A stretch of 64,000 nt of DNA from Bacteroidales bacterium. Its GTDB lineage: Bacteria > Bacteroidota > Bacteroidia > Bacteroidales > FEN-979. Within the stretch, counting starts at the first letter, position 1. Every line of letters begins with the position of its first letter. The notes under the pieces were generated by a model. The model made no database searches and was not told the DNA's origin. It worked only from the letters and a program-made list of their open reading frames with translations. Both the position numbers and the translations under genes were made by a program. Of the stretch, positions 1-8,344 are shown piece after piece. The DNA lies in NCBI GenBank assembly GCA_030681475.1, contig JAUXWT010000044.1, forward strand, positions 1-64,000. The letters run 5' to 3'.

Positions 1-73
1 GTTTTGCATATTGTGCCTGGAGGGTAAGGCAACCAATTACTAAAACCAGGGAAAGGAACATGATCTTTTTCAT
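1..73 (-). CDS. N-terminus of a secreted protein (partial)
   Basis: Only the first 24 codons are in the window; the gene runs leftward off the edge. They encode MKKIMFLSLVLVIGCLTLQA followed by QYAK, a short basic N-region, a hydrophobic core and an A-x-A-like signal peptidase I site. The product is therefore exported to the periplasm or outer membrane. Nothing of the mature domain is visible, so no function can be given. A TTGACA-like element and a TAATATTTG segment lie about 30-60 bases upstream on the same strand and may form its promoter. Confidence 0.7.
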   Translation of the reverse strand, partial: MKKIMFLSLVLVIGCLTLQAQYAK

Positions 74-225
74 AACAATTTCGTTTATGGGATACCCTGC
101 AAATATTAATATAAATAAAAGAATTGTCAAGGACTTAGTACCTCTGAAAGGTGCCTGATTTCAGGTAAAAAAGAGTGAGGAAAAATATTCAAGTAACTGT
201 TGGTCAGACGCTAAGGAAATTGGAT

Positions 226-257
226 TGGTGACGGGATTGGCGCCAATCCCGTCACCA
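226..257. repeat. 32-base perfect palindrome
   Basis: Perfect inverted repeat with arms TGGTGACGGGATTGGC and its complement, with no loop. It lies 58 bases beyond the response regulator stop codon. No T-tract follows on either strand, so it is not a classic intrinsic terminator. The inner ATCCCGT core recalls the palindromes near 4345 and 15992, so it may belong to the same REP-like family. The rest of the 74-315 spacer shows nothing else clear. Confidence 0.7.
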
Positions 258-315
258 GCATAGTCATGAAAGTGCGAAATTCAACCGGTTTTTGAAATAT
301 TACCTGGAATTGTTG

Positions 316-966
316 TTATAGCAGGCCGCGTTCGGTTAAAATATGTATCAGTTGCGGCGTCGAATTTGCCCCAAACTTTTTCCGGATCTTTTTAACCGCC
401 GTTTCGATAGCAATGTCACTCATATTCAAAGCTTTCCCTATTTGTTTGTATTTCATGCCATCAACAAGCATGGCCAACATCTCCTTTTCAGCAAGGGTGA
501 GGGAATCGTCGCCCATTCCCGATGTAAATAAGACCGTTTCGGCGTGATTATCGGGAACTGTCTGCAACGTGACTTTTCCTTCAAATGCATCCATGATAGC
601 TCTTTTCAGCATATTTCTGCTTTCGTTTTTATGCACATAGCCCTGGGCGCCAAGGCTGAACATTCTTTTTCTCCACAGATCCGAATCTATCGAGGTATAG
701 ATCACAACCGGTTTCCAGGGAAAACGGGTTTTTAACATGGAAAGATTTTTCCCGGGAGTTCGATCCGGGATCATCAGGTCGAGCAGGATCACGTCAAACT
801 CATCACCGGTCAGTTCAATCGCAACTTCAGGTGTTGAAGCCGATTCACATACCTGGATCATGTCGCGTTCAGGCCTGAAAAAATTGCGCAACCCGGCAAG
901 TACCAAAGTGGCGTTATCTTCTACGACCAGCAACCGGATGATACGCGATTTATTTTTGTTTTTCAT
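316..966 (-). CDS. LuxR/NarL-family response regulator
   Basis: Two-domain transcriptional regulator of 216 aa. The receiver domain (about residues 10-125) shows the acidic pair in VVEDN, the phospho-acceptor Asp at about 63 in LLDLMIPD, the Thr/Ser switch at about 91 and the conserved Lys at about 113. Residues 156-210 form a LuxR-type helix-turn-helix (LTLAEKEMLAMLVDGMKYKQ and following), expected to bind DNA as a dimer. The start codon overlaps the end of the upstream histidine kinase by 17 bases, so the two are co-transcribed and form a cognate pair. Target genes are unknown. Confidence 0.9.
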   Translation of the reverse strand: MKNKNKSRIIRLLVVEDNATLVLAGLRNFFRPERDMIQVCESASTPEVAIELTGDEFDVILLDLMIPDRTPGKNLSMLKTRFPWKPVVIYTSIDSDLWRKRMFSLGAQGYVHKNESRNMLKRAIMDAFEGKVTLQTVPDNHAETVLFTSGMGDDSLTLAEKEMLAMLVDGMKYKQIGKALNMSDIAIETAVKKIRKKFGANSTPQLIHILTERGLL

Positions 967-2779
967 AAATTGTCACCGGTATTGCCACAATCCATCGGGT
1001 TCCTTTTCCCGGGGAGGTTTTCAGGGTGGCTTTTCCTCCCAGTAAAAACGCCCTTTCAAAGATATTATTTATTCCCATACTTTGCGTTTTCCTCTTCCCC
1101 GGATTAAACCCAGGTCCGTTGTCCTGATAAAACAAGTATAGATTTTCAAATTCCTCCGTCAGACTGATGGTAACCGATCCGACCTGAACGTGCTTCATCG
1201 CGTTGGTAAGCATTTCCTGGATGATACAGAACAGGTTTACCTTTTGTTCAGCAGAAACGATTGTTCCCGGGGCTATTTCAATTTCGATGATCAAATCGCT
1301 TACCGAGCGATAATCTTCAACAAGACTTGTGATCAGTACCGGAAATGGCAGATCTTCCACCATATTATGATTGAGCTGATAAGAAATATCATGAATGGTC
1401 GATGATATTTTTTTCCACACCGCGGTCAACTCTTCACGAACCGATGGATCGTGAAATGGAAGGTTCCCGAAATGTTGAACCATCTTCTTTTCTAACGGTC
1501 CGGTAAGGTCGTGCAGTTGCATGGCCAGTCGCTTTCTTTCGTAGTCATGAATGTCCATTTTTCGCTTTGTCAGGTCAAGTTCCTTTCGCTGAGTTTTGAT
1601 CTTAATCCGCTGGTAAACCCCGATCACCGTAGCGACGATTAACAACAGCGCCGTGAATAATATTAATATCACAAATTTCAACGACCTGATGTCCCTGTCC
1701 TGGCTTGTTACACGAAGTTGTGCCTGGTTGAAAAGGACATCTTTTTTCTTTACATCGAGAAGAATAAGCAAAAGACGCACTTGTTCGGCCGATTTTCGTT
1801 TTTCTGCCTGCGTCCGGGCTTTCATCGCCTTCTTTTGCATAGCCAGGGCCCCTTTGAAATCACCCCGATATGCTTTTACATCCGACCAGGTATCATAAAG
1901 AGAAGCAAGCCAGTCGTAATTTGAATCGGATTCGGCGATCGGAATAGCGGTGTACTGTAGCAATCTTCCGGCATTGGCTGCCTGGTCCTTGTCAAGATAA
2001 CTGTATGCCATATTGTTGCACGCTTGCATCACAATTTCTGAAATGGGATTTCCATCTACGGAGCTGATTGCCTTTTGATAATAACTGATCGCGGAATCAG
2101 GATCAGACATCCGGTTGCCGATGTTGATATAGATCAAAGCCGCTTCTTTTCCCTTTTCCCGCTTTTTATTTATCAGGTTTATGGCGGTTTTCATCGTAGT
2201 GACCGCACTGTCGGGATCATTGATGAACCGTGCCATGTTTCCCAATGCGATGCCTGCCTGCCGGGGCAACTTTTTCTCTGTTGCCAGCCTATATGCCTGT
2301 TCAAACATGGATTTTGCCTGGACCTCATTCCAGAGATCCATATAAATTGTTCCCATCACGTTGTCGACGTTGCATACAATGGTGTCATTGCCTGTCCGTA
2401 AAGCCGATAAGCGGGCCGAATCGAACAATTCAACCGCCATTTTGAAATTTCCGGCCTTTGTGTGAAGCATCCCTGTTTCAAAGAATATCTGTGGACGGAA
2501 CCTGACCAGTTTAAACCTGTCGGCAAGTTTGAGTGCGTATGTATAGTTCAGGTAAGCTGAATCAATATTCTTATCTTTTTGCGCATCTCCCAGATAGATC
2601 AATGCCACGATGATTTTTTGCATCGATCGTTGCTGCACTGCACGCTCATATGCCCGCCTCGCCAGATCAATTTGGGAGTTGCGACCGGCGTCAGCCCATA
2701 CCGACAGGTTCAGAAGAATGAATGCTGCGCCTAAAACAGAACTTTTAAGAAGAACAGGTAAAACTCTGTAAACTCTCAT
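950..2779 (-). CDS. TPR-containing sensor histidine kinase (HisKA_3 type)
   Basis: I place the start at the internal Met of MRVYRVLPVLL, which gives a signal sequence; the open frame extends to 2866 but that leader is not hydrophobic. The first ~340 residues are helical TPR-like repeats, probably periplasmic, followed by one membrane segment (about residues 369-388). A HisKA_3 dimerisation box follows (ERKRLAMQLHD, phospho-acceptor His about 423), then a GHKL ATPase with N, G1 and G2 boxes (NAMKH, DNGPGF, GKGTRW). This is the Bacteroidota architecture for kinases that phosphorylate LuxR-type regulators, and such a regulator is encoded immediately downstream with overlap. The sensed signal is unknown. 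Confidence 0.88.
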   Translation of the reverse strand: MRVYRVLPVLLKSSVLGAAFILLNLSVWADAGRNSQIDLARRAYERAVQQRSMQKIIVALIYLGDAQKDKNIDSAYLNYTYALKLADRFKLVRFRPQIFFETGMLHTKAGNFKMAVELFDSARLSALRTGNDTIVCNVDNVMGTIYMDLWNEVQAKSMFEQAYRLATEKKLPRQAGIALGNMARFINDPDSAVTTMKTAINLINKKREKGKEAALIYINIGNRMSDPDSAISYYQKAISSVDGNPISEIVMQACNNMAYSYLDKDQAANAGRLLQYTAIPIAESDSNYDWLASLYDTWSDVKAYRGDFKGALAMQKKAMKARTQAEKRKSAEQVRLLLILLDVKKKDVLFNQAQLRVTSQDRDIRSLKFVILILFTALLLIVATVIGVYQRIKIKTQRKELDLTKRKMDIHDYERKRLAMQLHDLTGPLEKKMVQHFGNLPFHDPSVREELTAVWKKISSTIHDISYQLNHNMVEDLPFPVLITSLVEDYRSVSDLIIEIEIAPGTIVSAEQKVNLFCIIQEMLTNAMKHVQVGSVTISLTEEFENLYLFYQDNGPGFNPGKRKTQSMGINNIFERAFLLGGKATLKTSPGKGTRWIVAIPVTIYEKQK

Positions 2780-2866
2780 TTTCTCACAAAAACACAAAGT
2801 TAACAAAACACCGCCTGATTTCCCCCATTCGTAACTCGTTTCTCGTAACCCGTTAATCTTTTTCAC

Positions 2867-2874
2867 TAAGTTTG
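2867..2874 (+). promoter_or_regulatory. TAnnTTTG -7 box before manC
   Basis: TAAGTTTG, an exact match to the Bacteroidota -7 consensus, ends one base before the ATG at 2876. Transcription would start a few bases further on, so translation from 2876 is unlikely and the second ATG at 2897 is favoured. No clear -33 TTTG is seen. Confidence 0.45.
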
Positions 2875-2896
2875 TATGGAATTTAAAAAACCTCGC

Positions 2897-4000
2897 ATGG
2901 CAAAGTCAAAACACAACTATTGCGTGATCATGGCCGGCGGTATCGGCGCCCGGTTCTGGCCCATGAGCCGGACCACCCACCCCAAACAGTTCATCGACAT
3001 CCTGGGTACCGGGGAGACGCTGATCCAGCAGACTTATAAACGATTCAGGAAGATTTGTCCCAAAGAAAACATCTACATTGTCACCAACGAGATCTACAAA
3101 TCGCTGGTGCAGAAGCAGATTCCCGAGATCACCGGCCCGCAGATCCTGCTGGAACCTTCGCGCCGGAACACCGCCCCATGTGTTGCCTATGCCAACTACT
3201 GCATCCTCGAACGCGACCCGGAGGCGCGCATCGTGGTCGCCCCTTCCGACCACATCATCCTCAAAGAGGAGATCTTTCTGCATAACATCGAATCGGCTCT
3301 CGAAGCCGCCGCCGAAAACGACTGGCTCCTCACTTTGGGGATCCGTCCGAGCAGGCCTGATACCGGTTATGGGTACATCCAGTACATCGAAGGGAAAAAA
3401 CCCGTTTACCCCGCCGAACAGCACATCAAAAAGGTGAAGACATTCACCGAAAAACCAAATCTTGAACTCGCGGAGACCTTTCTCAAATGCGGCGATTTCC
3501 TCTGGAATTCAGGCATATTCATCTGGTCGCTGAAAAGCATCATGAAGGCATTCGAACAGCATCTTCCCGATGTGGACATGCTGTTCAAACAGGGCATCGG
3601 AAAATATGGGACCAAAGATGAAAAGGCATTCATTGCCGACACCTATATGGTTTGCAAAAGCATATCCATCGACTATGGGGTAATGGAAAACGCCGGTAAT
3701 GTTTATGTGCTGGCGGCAGACTTTGGCTGGTCCGACCTGGGCACCTGGGGTTCTCTTTATGAAAACCGCACCCGGGATGAAAACGGCAATACCGTGATCG
3801 GGAAAAATGTGATGATGTACGATTCGTCAAACTGCATCGTCAACATGCCTAAAGATAAAGTCGTTGTGCTCGAAGGCCTCAACGACTTTATCGTGGTTGA
3901 ATCGGATAACGTACTGCTGGTTTGCCGGAAATCGGACGAGCAGCAGATCAGGCAGTTTGTCAACGACGTGATGCTTGAAAAGGGGGAGAAGTATGTTTGA
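2897..4000 (+). CDS. manC: mannose-1-phosphate guanylyltransferase
   Basis: Makes GDP-mannose from GTP and mannose-1-phosphate in the cytoplasm, feeding polysaccharide, O-antigen and GDP-fucose synthesis. The nucleotidyltransferase signature MAGGIGARFWPMSR lies near the N-terminus, followed by HPKQF, FTEKP, WNSGIFIW and DYGVME. At 367 aa it matches the single-domain form; the phosphomannose isomerase domain found in longer ManC/AlgA proteins is absent. Start 2897 (MAKSKHNYC) is chosen because a -7 box abuts the upstream ATG at 2876. It is divergent from the kinase/regulator pair, and no sugar-pathway neighbour is in view. Confidence 0.92.
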   Translation: MAKSKHNYCVIMAGGIGARFWPMSRTTHPKQFIDILGTGETLIQQTYKRFRKICPKENIYIVTNEIYKSLVQKQIPEITGPQILLEPSRRNTAPCVAYANYCILERDPEARIVVAPSDHIILKEEIFLHNIESALEAAAENDWLLTLGIRPSRPDTGYGYIQYIEGKKPVYPAEQHIKKVKTFTEKPNLELAETFLKCGDFLWNSGIFIWSLKSIMKAFEQHLPDVDMLFKQGIGKYGTKDEKAFIADTYMVCKSISIDYGVMENAGNVYVLAADFGWSDLGTWGSLYENRTRDENGNTVIGKNVMMYDSSNCIVNMPKDKVVVLEGLNDFIVVESDNVLLVCRKSDEQQIRQFVNDVMLEKGEKYV

Positions 4001-4001
4001 A

Positions 4002-4117
4002 CTCATCCCATGGCCTATACATGCATAGGCACCTCATCCCATGGCCCCTTCTGATTGTTAACGCACCTCATCCCCCAGGAGGGCGTCCCAAAAGGCGCCC
4101 TCTCAGGGGGTGAGGCA
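4002..4117. repeat. cluster of short CTCATCCC-type repeats
   Basis: Two direct copies of CTCATCCCATGGCC (4002 and 4033) bracket a small palindrome (CCTAT...ATAGG). A hairpin, GAGGGCGTCCCAAAAGGCGCCCTC-like, spans about 4080-4102 and ends in CAGGGGGTGAGGC, the same word that recurs at 4671, 4705 and, as a close variant, 9724. This is the first part of a 735-base gap (4001-4735) that holds no gene I can support. Confidence 0.55.
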
Positions 4118-4186
4118 CTTTCCTTCATAAGAAAGGTCAAGGAGTGAGACCCTCTCCTCAGGAAATAATCCCGGGCAAATCCATGC

Positions 4187-4678
4187 CCCCTCTCCTTCAG
4201 GCTACTCTTTATAAACATCTTTGTGGTCAGGATATACCGAGGTCTGATCTATGTGAGTGGAGATCTGTAAGACGAATTCACCTATAAATGACGGAATGTC
4301 AATATTTATTTATGATTGCAGGTCATCCATTTCTGAAAGGGAAAGATCCCGTAGGGATCAGATATAGGTAGCTTTGGGAGGACAAACAAAATTATCGGCC
4401 CCGTAGGGGTCAGATATTGTCAAAAATCAAAATCAGAATCCAACGTCACCATCATACGTGTGATCATACGAAAATTATCTGTTGAACAATAACCGATAAT
4501 TCGACCCCTACAGGGTCGCGGATTACCGACGGGGACACCTTTGCTACCAATATTCGACCCCCCCGGGGTCGAGGTTGATGACCAGAATACCTGCAAAAAA
4601 TTTATAAGGGAATACCAACAATTGGTAATTTGCAGATATAAAAAAGATGTGTATAAAGAGTAGCCTGAAGGAGAGGGG
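4187..4678. mobile_element. MITE-like element with 36-base terminal inverted repeats
   Basis: The ends 4187-4222 and 4643-4678 are inverted copies differing at one of 36 positions. Between them is no open frame of note but several nested palindromes: GATCCCGTAGGGATC (4345), GGCCCCGTAGGGGTC near 4398, GACCCCTACAGGGTC near 4503, and a GACCCCCCCGGGGTC-like hairpin near 4557. ATTATCGG/CCGATAAT words flank the middle two in opposite orientation. The layout fits a non-autonomous mobile element or a pile-up of REP insertions. I see no clear target-site duplication because both outer flanks carry the same repeat family. Confidence 0.5.
4345..4372 (+). repeat. REP-like palindrome with ATAT-GGTAGC tail
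   Basis: GATCCC-GTA-GGGATC stem followed by AGATATAGGTAGC. A second member is at 15992 (AATCCC-GTCA-GGGATT, tail ATATGGGTAGC). The shared tail in one orientation shows these are family members and not chance palindromes. Confidence 0.55.
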
Positions 4679-4726
4679 TCAGGGGGTGAGGCATTCTCCT
4701 TCAGGAGAGGGGTCAGGGGGTGAGGC
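4671..4726 (+). repeat. tandem pair of a dispersed GGGGTCAGGGGGTGAGG repeat
   Basis: The 22-base unit GAGAGGGGTCAGGGGGTGAG plus GC occurs at 4671-4692 and 4705-4726, a 34-base period. The intervening bases repeat the CTCCTTCAGGAGAGG hairpin. The same unit, slightly changed, occurs at 9712-9739. It ends ten bases short of the S9 peptidase stop codon. Confidence 0.6.
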
Positions 4727-4735
4727 CTTATCCCC

Positions 4736-6649
4736 CTACTTCAAATGCTCCCCTAAAAATTTCTCCATAGCCCGATAAAAATCGAACCGGTTTTCTTCGT
4801 TATGAAATCCATGGCCTTCGTTGTCCTTGACCATATATTCCACCACGATATTCCGTTTCTTGAGCGCCTCAACGATCTGATCTGATTCGTCGATGTTCAC
4901 CCGCGGATCGTTCTTGCCCTGGGCGACGAACAGGGGCGTTTTGATCTGATCGGCATTCAGCGCCGGCGAAGTGGCCACAAACTGCGCGCTGTCAGCCTGA
5001 GGATTGCCAACCATCTCATACATCATGTCGAGCATGGGTTTCCAGTAAGGCGGAATGGTCTTCATAAAGGTAAAGAGGTTTGAAACACCCACATAATCAA
5101 CACCGGCAGCGTAAAGATCGGGTTCGCGAACCAATCCCTGCAGGGTGGCATAACCGCCATAGCTTCCGCCATAGATCGCTATTTTCTTTGAATCGGCAAT
5201 ACCTTTGTCTATCAGCCATTTTGTTCCGTCAGTAATATCGTCCTGCATGGTCTTTCCCCATTCCTTGAACGATTTTTCCCAGAAAGCCCTGCCGTAACCG
5301 GTCGAACCCCTGAAGTTCATCTGAAGGATGGCATATCCCCTGTTGGCAAGGAATTGTATCTCGGGATTGAAATACCATCCGTCGCGCGCCCACGGCCCTC
5401 CGTGAGGATTCACTATAACAGGCAGGCCTTTAGCCGTCTCCATCGTGTATCCGTTCGGAAGTGTAAGGTATCCCTGGATCTTCACACCATCACGCGCGGT
5501 GTATTCGATCGGGGACATTTCTGCCAGCTCCTCTGCCTTTAACCACGGACTGATCTCAGCCACCTTCTGAAGGGTGTCTTTTGTACGGTCATACACGTAA
5601 TATCCTCCCATCGAACGGTCGCTGTAGGCGCGGAGCATGAATTTATCTTCAGCTCTGGTAAGGGAGGTAACGTTGAACACCATATTTCCCATCTGTTTCT
5701 GGATATTGTCAAAAAACTGCCTGCTCTCCTCATCAAAATAGTAGCGCTCCTGTTTCCATGATTCAAAGTTGGCGCATACCAGTTTTTTGTCTTTCCGCGA
5801 CCAGGTTACATCATCGACATCATAATCATTGTTTTCGTATAACGTTTCTATCTCCTTGCCATTGGCAATATCGAAGATCACGATGGCGCTTTTGTCGCGG
5901 CCAAGATTCGAAGAGGCATAAACGTTTTTGTTGTCGAAGGTGAACATGAGCGGATTCAGGGTCTCCTTGAAATTGGTGGTCAGCACCGGCCTGAATTTAT
6001 CACTCTCCTTTTCGCGGTAAAGCAACTGGGTGTTCACGCCATCCACGATGGCCATAGCTGCCCGCAGCTTACCGTCATGGTCAAGGATCCATCCCTGGAT
6101 GTTGCCCGGATTTTCGGCCAGTTGGGTCATTTTACCCGTCACGATGTTCAGCCTGAATGGATCGAACACTTCGGGGTTGCGTTTGTTCAGCCCGATGATC
6201 AGCTCATCGGGAAAGTCGTAAAGGTCATCGATGATCGTTGTCCTGACCTTGGGAAAATCGGTGAAACACTGCAGGTTTGATCCGTCAATGTCCACGCCAT
6301 AGAGTTTAAAGTCCTCATCGCCACCCGTGTCTTTCAAGTACACGATTCGGGTAGGGTTTTTCCAGAAATACCCCGATATATCCCTGTCCTTCTCAGAAGT
6401 AAGCTGTATAGCCTTTTCCGTACCGATCTCCTGGACAAAAATGTTCATACGGTTTTCATAAGGCGCAAAGTAAGAGAAGTATTTCCCGTCGGGAGAGATT
6501 TGATAGCGCGTTTTCTCCGGGTTTTTAAAGAAATCTTCAAGCGGGATCTGTCTTGCCTGCATTGGTTTTTTCGATTGACATCCTCCCAGGATCAGGGAAG
6601 AGATGATTAACCCTCCAAGGAGGAGGTACATTGGATTGATTTTTCTCAT
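4736..6649 (-). CDS. S9-family prolyl oligopeptidase-like lipoprotein
   Basis: Serine peptidase of 637 aa, probably an aminopeptidase or acylaminoacyl/dipeptidyl peptidase acting on exported peptides. A lipoprotein signal ends at about Cys24 (LILGGCQ), so it is lipid-anchored. Residues about 30-370 form a WD40-like beta-propeller (TolB-like repeats such as YQISPDGKYFSYFAP). The C-terminal alpha/beta-hydrolase carries the nucleophile in GGSYGGYA, Asp in NDPRVNIDES and His in EGHGF, so the full catalytic triad is present. It stands alone between a repeat-filled gap and a divergent kinase gene. Exact substrate is not predictable. Confidence 0.9.
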   Translation of the reverse strand: MRKINPMYLLLGGLIISSLILGGCQSKKPMQARQIPLEDFFKNPEKTRYQISPDGKYFSYFAPYENRMNIFVQEIGTEKAIQLTSEKDRDISGYFWKNPTRIVYLKDTGGDEDFKLYGVDIDGSNLQCFTDFPKVRTTIIDDLYDFPDELIIGLNKRNPEVFDPFRLNIVTGKMTQLAENPGNIQGWILDHDGKLRAAMAIVDGVNTQLLYREKESDKFRPVLTTNFKETLNPLMFTFDNKNVYASSNLGRDKSAIVIFDIANGKEIETLYENNDYDVDDVTWSRKDKKLVCANFESWKQERYYFDEESRQFFDNIQKQMGNMVFNVTSLTRAEDKFMLRAYSDRSMGGYYVYDRTKDTLQKVAEISPWLKAEELAEMSPIEYTARDGVKIQGYLTLPNGYTMETAKGLPVIVNPHGGPWARDGWYFNPEIQFLANRGYAILQMNFRGSTGYGRAFWEKSFKEWGKTMQDDITDGTKWLIDKGIADSKKIAIYGGSYGGYATLQGLVREPDLYAAGVDYVGVSNLFTFMKTIPPYWKPMLDMMYEMVGNPQADSAQFVATSPALNADQIKTPLFVAQGKNDPRVNIDESDQIVEALKKRNIVVEYMVKDNEGHGFHNEENRFDFYRAMEKFLGEHLK

Positions 6650-6739
6650 GATGGTTAAATTTTTTACAATTATAACGAACTTTCCTTCAACATGGTATAT
6701 TTTTCGATCATCCGATATGATTTCTCTGTAAATTCATGA

Positions 6740-6768
6740 TTTGTCATGATAAAAATCCAATACCTTTG
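6740..6768 (+). promoter_or_regulatory. Bacteroidota promoter for the kinase-hemW pair
   Basis: TTTG (6740-6743), 17-base spacer, TACCTTTG (6761-6768): a good match to the -33/-7 consensus of the Bacteroidota primary sigma factor. Transcription would start near 6775, leaving a leader of about 60 bases before the GTG at 6838. Confidence 0.6.
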
Positions 6769-6837
6769 AGACCCGGATAAAAATATATCCCGGCGTTTGA
6801 CGTTTGAAAATAATCTCTAATTAATCAACATCTATCG

Positions 6838-8340
6838 GTGGATATCTACCTTAAAAAAAGACGCTGGAAACTGTTCCTGTTTGCCTTTGCCATACTGATC
6901 GTGGCCGCCTCGCTCTGGTACACCAACATCCTGGTTGATGAGATCAGGAAAGACGAACGGAAAAATGTGGAGATCTGGGCCGATGCCATTCATCAGAAAG
7001 CCGGCCTGGTGAACTATACCAACAACCTGTTTGAGCAACTCAAGATCGAAGAACGGAAAAGAGTATCGATCGTAGCCGAGGCCCAGCGCCGTATTCTTAC
7101 GGCCACCTCGAACGAGGATCTGAATTTTTTTCTCAGCATCATCGGCGAAAATACCACCATCCCGGTAATCGTTACCGACGAATCGGGCAGGATCATGACC
7201 TCCCGCAATACAAACCTGAGCGACACGGTAAAAGAGCTCCGGGGAGTCCTGAAAGAGGAGTTTACTGTTTACCCGCCCATTGTTGTTGATTACGTGTACA
7301 ACACGAAAATATATCTGTACTATAAGGATTCCAACATCTTTGCCAAGCTGAAGTCGGTGCTCGACGATCTGATCCGTTCATTTTTTTCGGAGGTCGTGCT
7401 CAATTCCGCCTCCGTTCCGGTGATTATTACCGACAGCACCGGCAAAAATGTATATCAATCCGGAAATATCCCGCCGGATAAACTGCTGGATAAAGTGTGG
7501 GTGGAGAATACCCTGAGATCGATGGCTTCTCAAAACAGACCGATCAGCGTTGAACTGGCCAATACAGGTGAACATTTAATCTTTTACCAGGATTCATTTC
7601 TGCTCACGCAACTGAAATATTACCCGATTGTTCAACTGGGGGTTATTTTTGTTTTTCTGTTGATCGCCTACCTGCTTTTCAGTTATGCACGCAAGTCGGA
7701 GCAAAACCAGGTATGGGTGGGCATGGCAAAGGAGACCGCTCACCAGCTTGGTACGCCGCTTTCATCCATGGTAGCCTGGATGGAACTGTTAAAGCTGAAA
7801 GGTCTTGATGAAGAGACCATCCATGAGATCGAAAAAGATGTTCAACGGCTGGAAACCATCACCGACCGTTTTTCAAAGATAGGTTCTGCCGCCAGACTCG
7901 AAAAAACAAACATTGTTGCCGTCGTACACGATACGGTTTCCTATATCCGCTCCAGGATCTCTGCAAAGGTTAGCTTTAACATTGTGCCCGGGCATGAACA
8001 TGAAATCTTCATTCCGCTTAACCTTCATCTGTTTGAATGGGTCATCGAAAATATCTGTAAAAATGCCGTGGATGCCATGGAGGGCAATGGTATTGTGAAT
8101 ATCGAGATCACCGAAGATGTTGACCACATCCATATCGACATTGGAGATACCGGCAAGGGGATCCCAAAATCGCGTTTTAAGACCATTTTCAGGCCCGGAT
8201 ATACCAGCAAAACCCGCGGATGGGGACTGGGGCTCACCCTCACCAAACGGATCGTCGAAAATTATCATTCCGGAAAGATCTTTGTAAAATCCTCCACCTT
8301 GAACAAGGGCACAACCTTTCGAATTATCCTGAAAAAATAA
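6838..8340 (+). CDS. membrane sensor histidine kinase
   Basis: Starts with GTG (MDIYLKKRRWK). A first membrane segment (about residues 10-30), an extracytoplasmic region of about 230 residues and a second membrane segment (about 262-282, LGVIFVFLLIAYLLFS) are followed directly by an H-box (GMAKETAHQLGTPLSSMVAW, His about 308) without an obvious HAMP domain. The GHKL ATPase shows an N-box (ENICKNAVDAM), G1 (DTGKGI) and G2 (GWGLGLTLTKRI). The open frame has 500 codons and a complete kinase core. No response regulator is adjacent, so the partner is elsewhere. hemW follows after four bases, so the two are co-transcribed. Confidence 0.87.
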   Translation: MDIYLKKRRWKLFLFAFAILIVAASLWYTNILVDEIRKDERKNVEIWADAIHQKAGLVNYTNNLFEQLKIEERKRVSIVAEAQRRILTATSNEDLNFFLSIIGENTTIPVIVTDESGRIMTSRNTNLSDTVKELRGVLKEEFTVYPPIVVDYVYNTKIYLYYKDSNIFAKLKSVLDDLIRSFFSEVVLNSASVPVIITDSTGKNVYQSGNIPPDKLLDKVWVENTLRSMASQNRPISVELANTGEHLIFYQDSFLLTQLKYYPIVQLGVIFVFLLIAYLLFSYARKSEQNQVWVGMAKETAHQLGTPLSSMVAWMELLKLKGLDEETIHEIEKDVQRLETITDRFSKIGSAARLEKTNIVAVVHDTVSYIRSRISAKVSFNIVPGHEHEIFIPLNLHLFEWVIENICKNAVDAMEGNGIVNIEITEDVDHIHIDIGDTGKGIPKSRFKTIFRPGYTSKTRGWGLGLTLTKRIVENYHSGKIFVKSSTLNKGTTFRIILKK

Positions 8341-8344
8341 CCCC

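Noticed and set aside
226..257. Intrinsic terminator for the kinase/regulator operon
   Set aside because: No T-tract on either strand and no loop; kept as palindrome only.
4015..4218. 67-codon minus-strand frame in the repeat gap
   Set aside because: Built entirely from dispersed repeats, with no start context and no protein-like composition.
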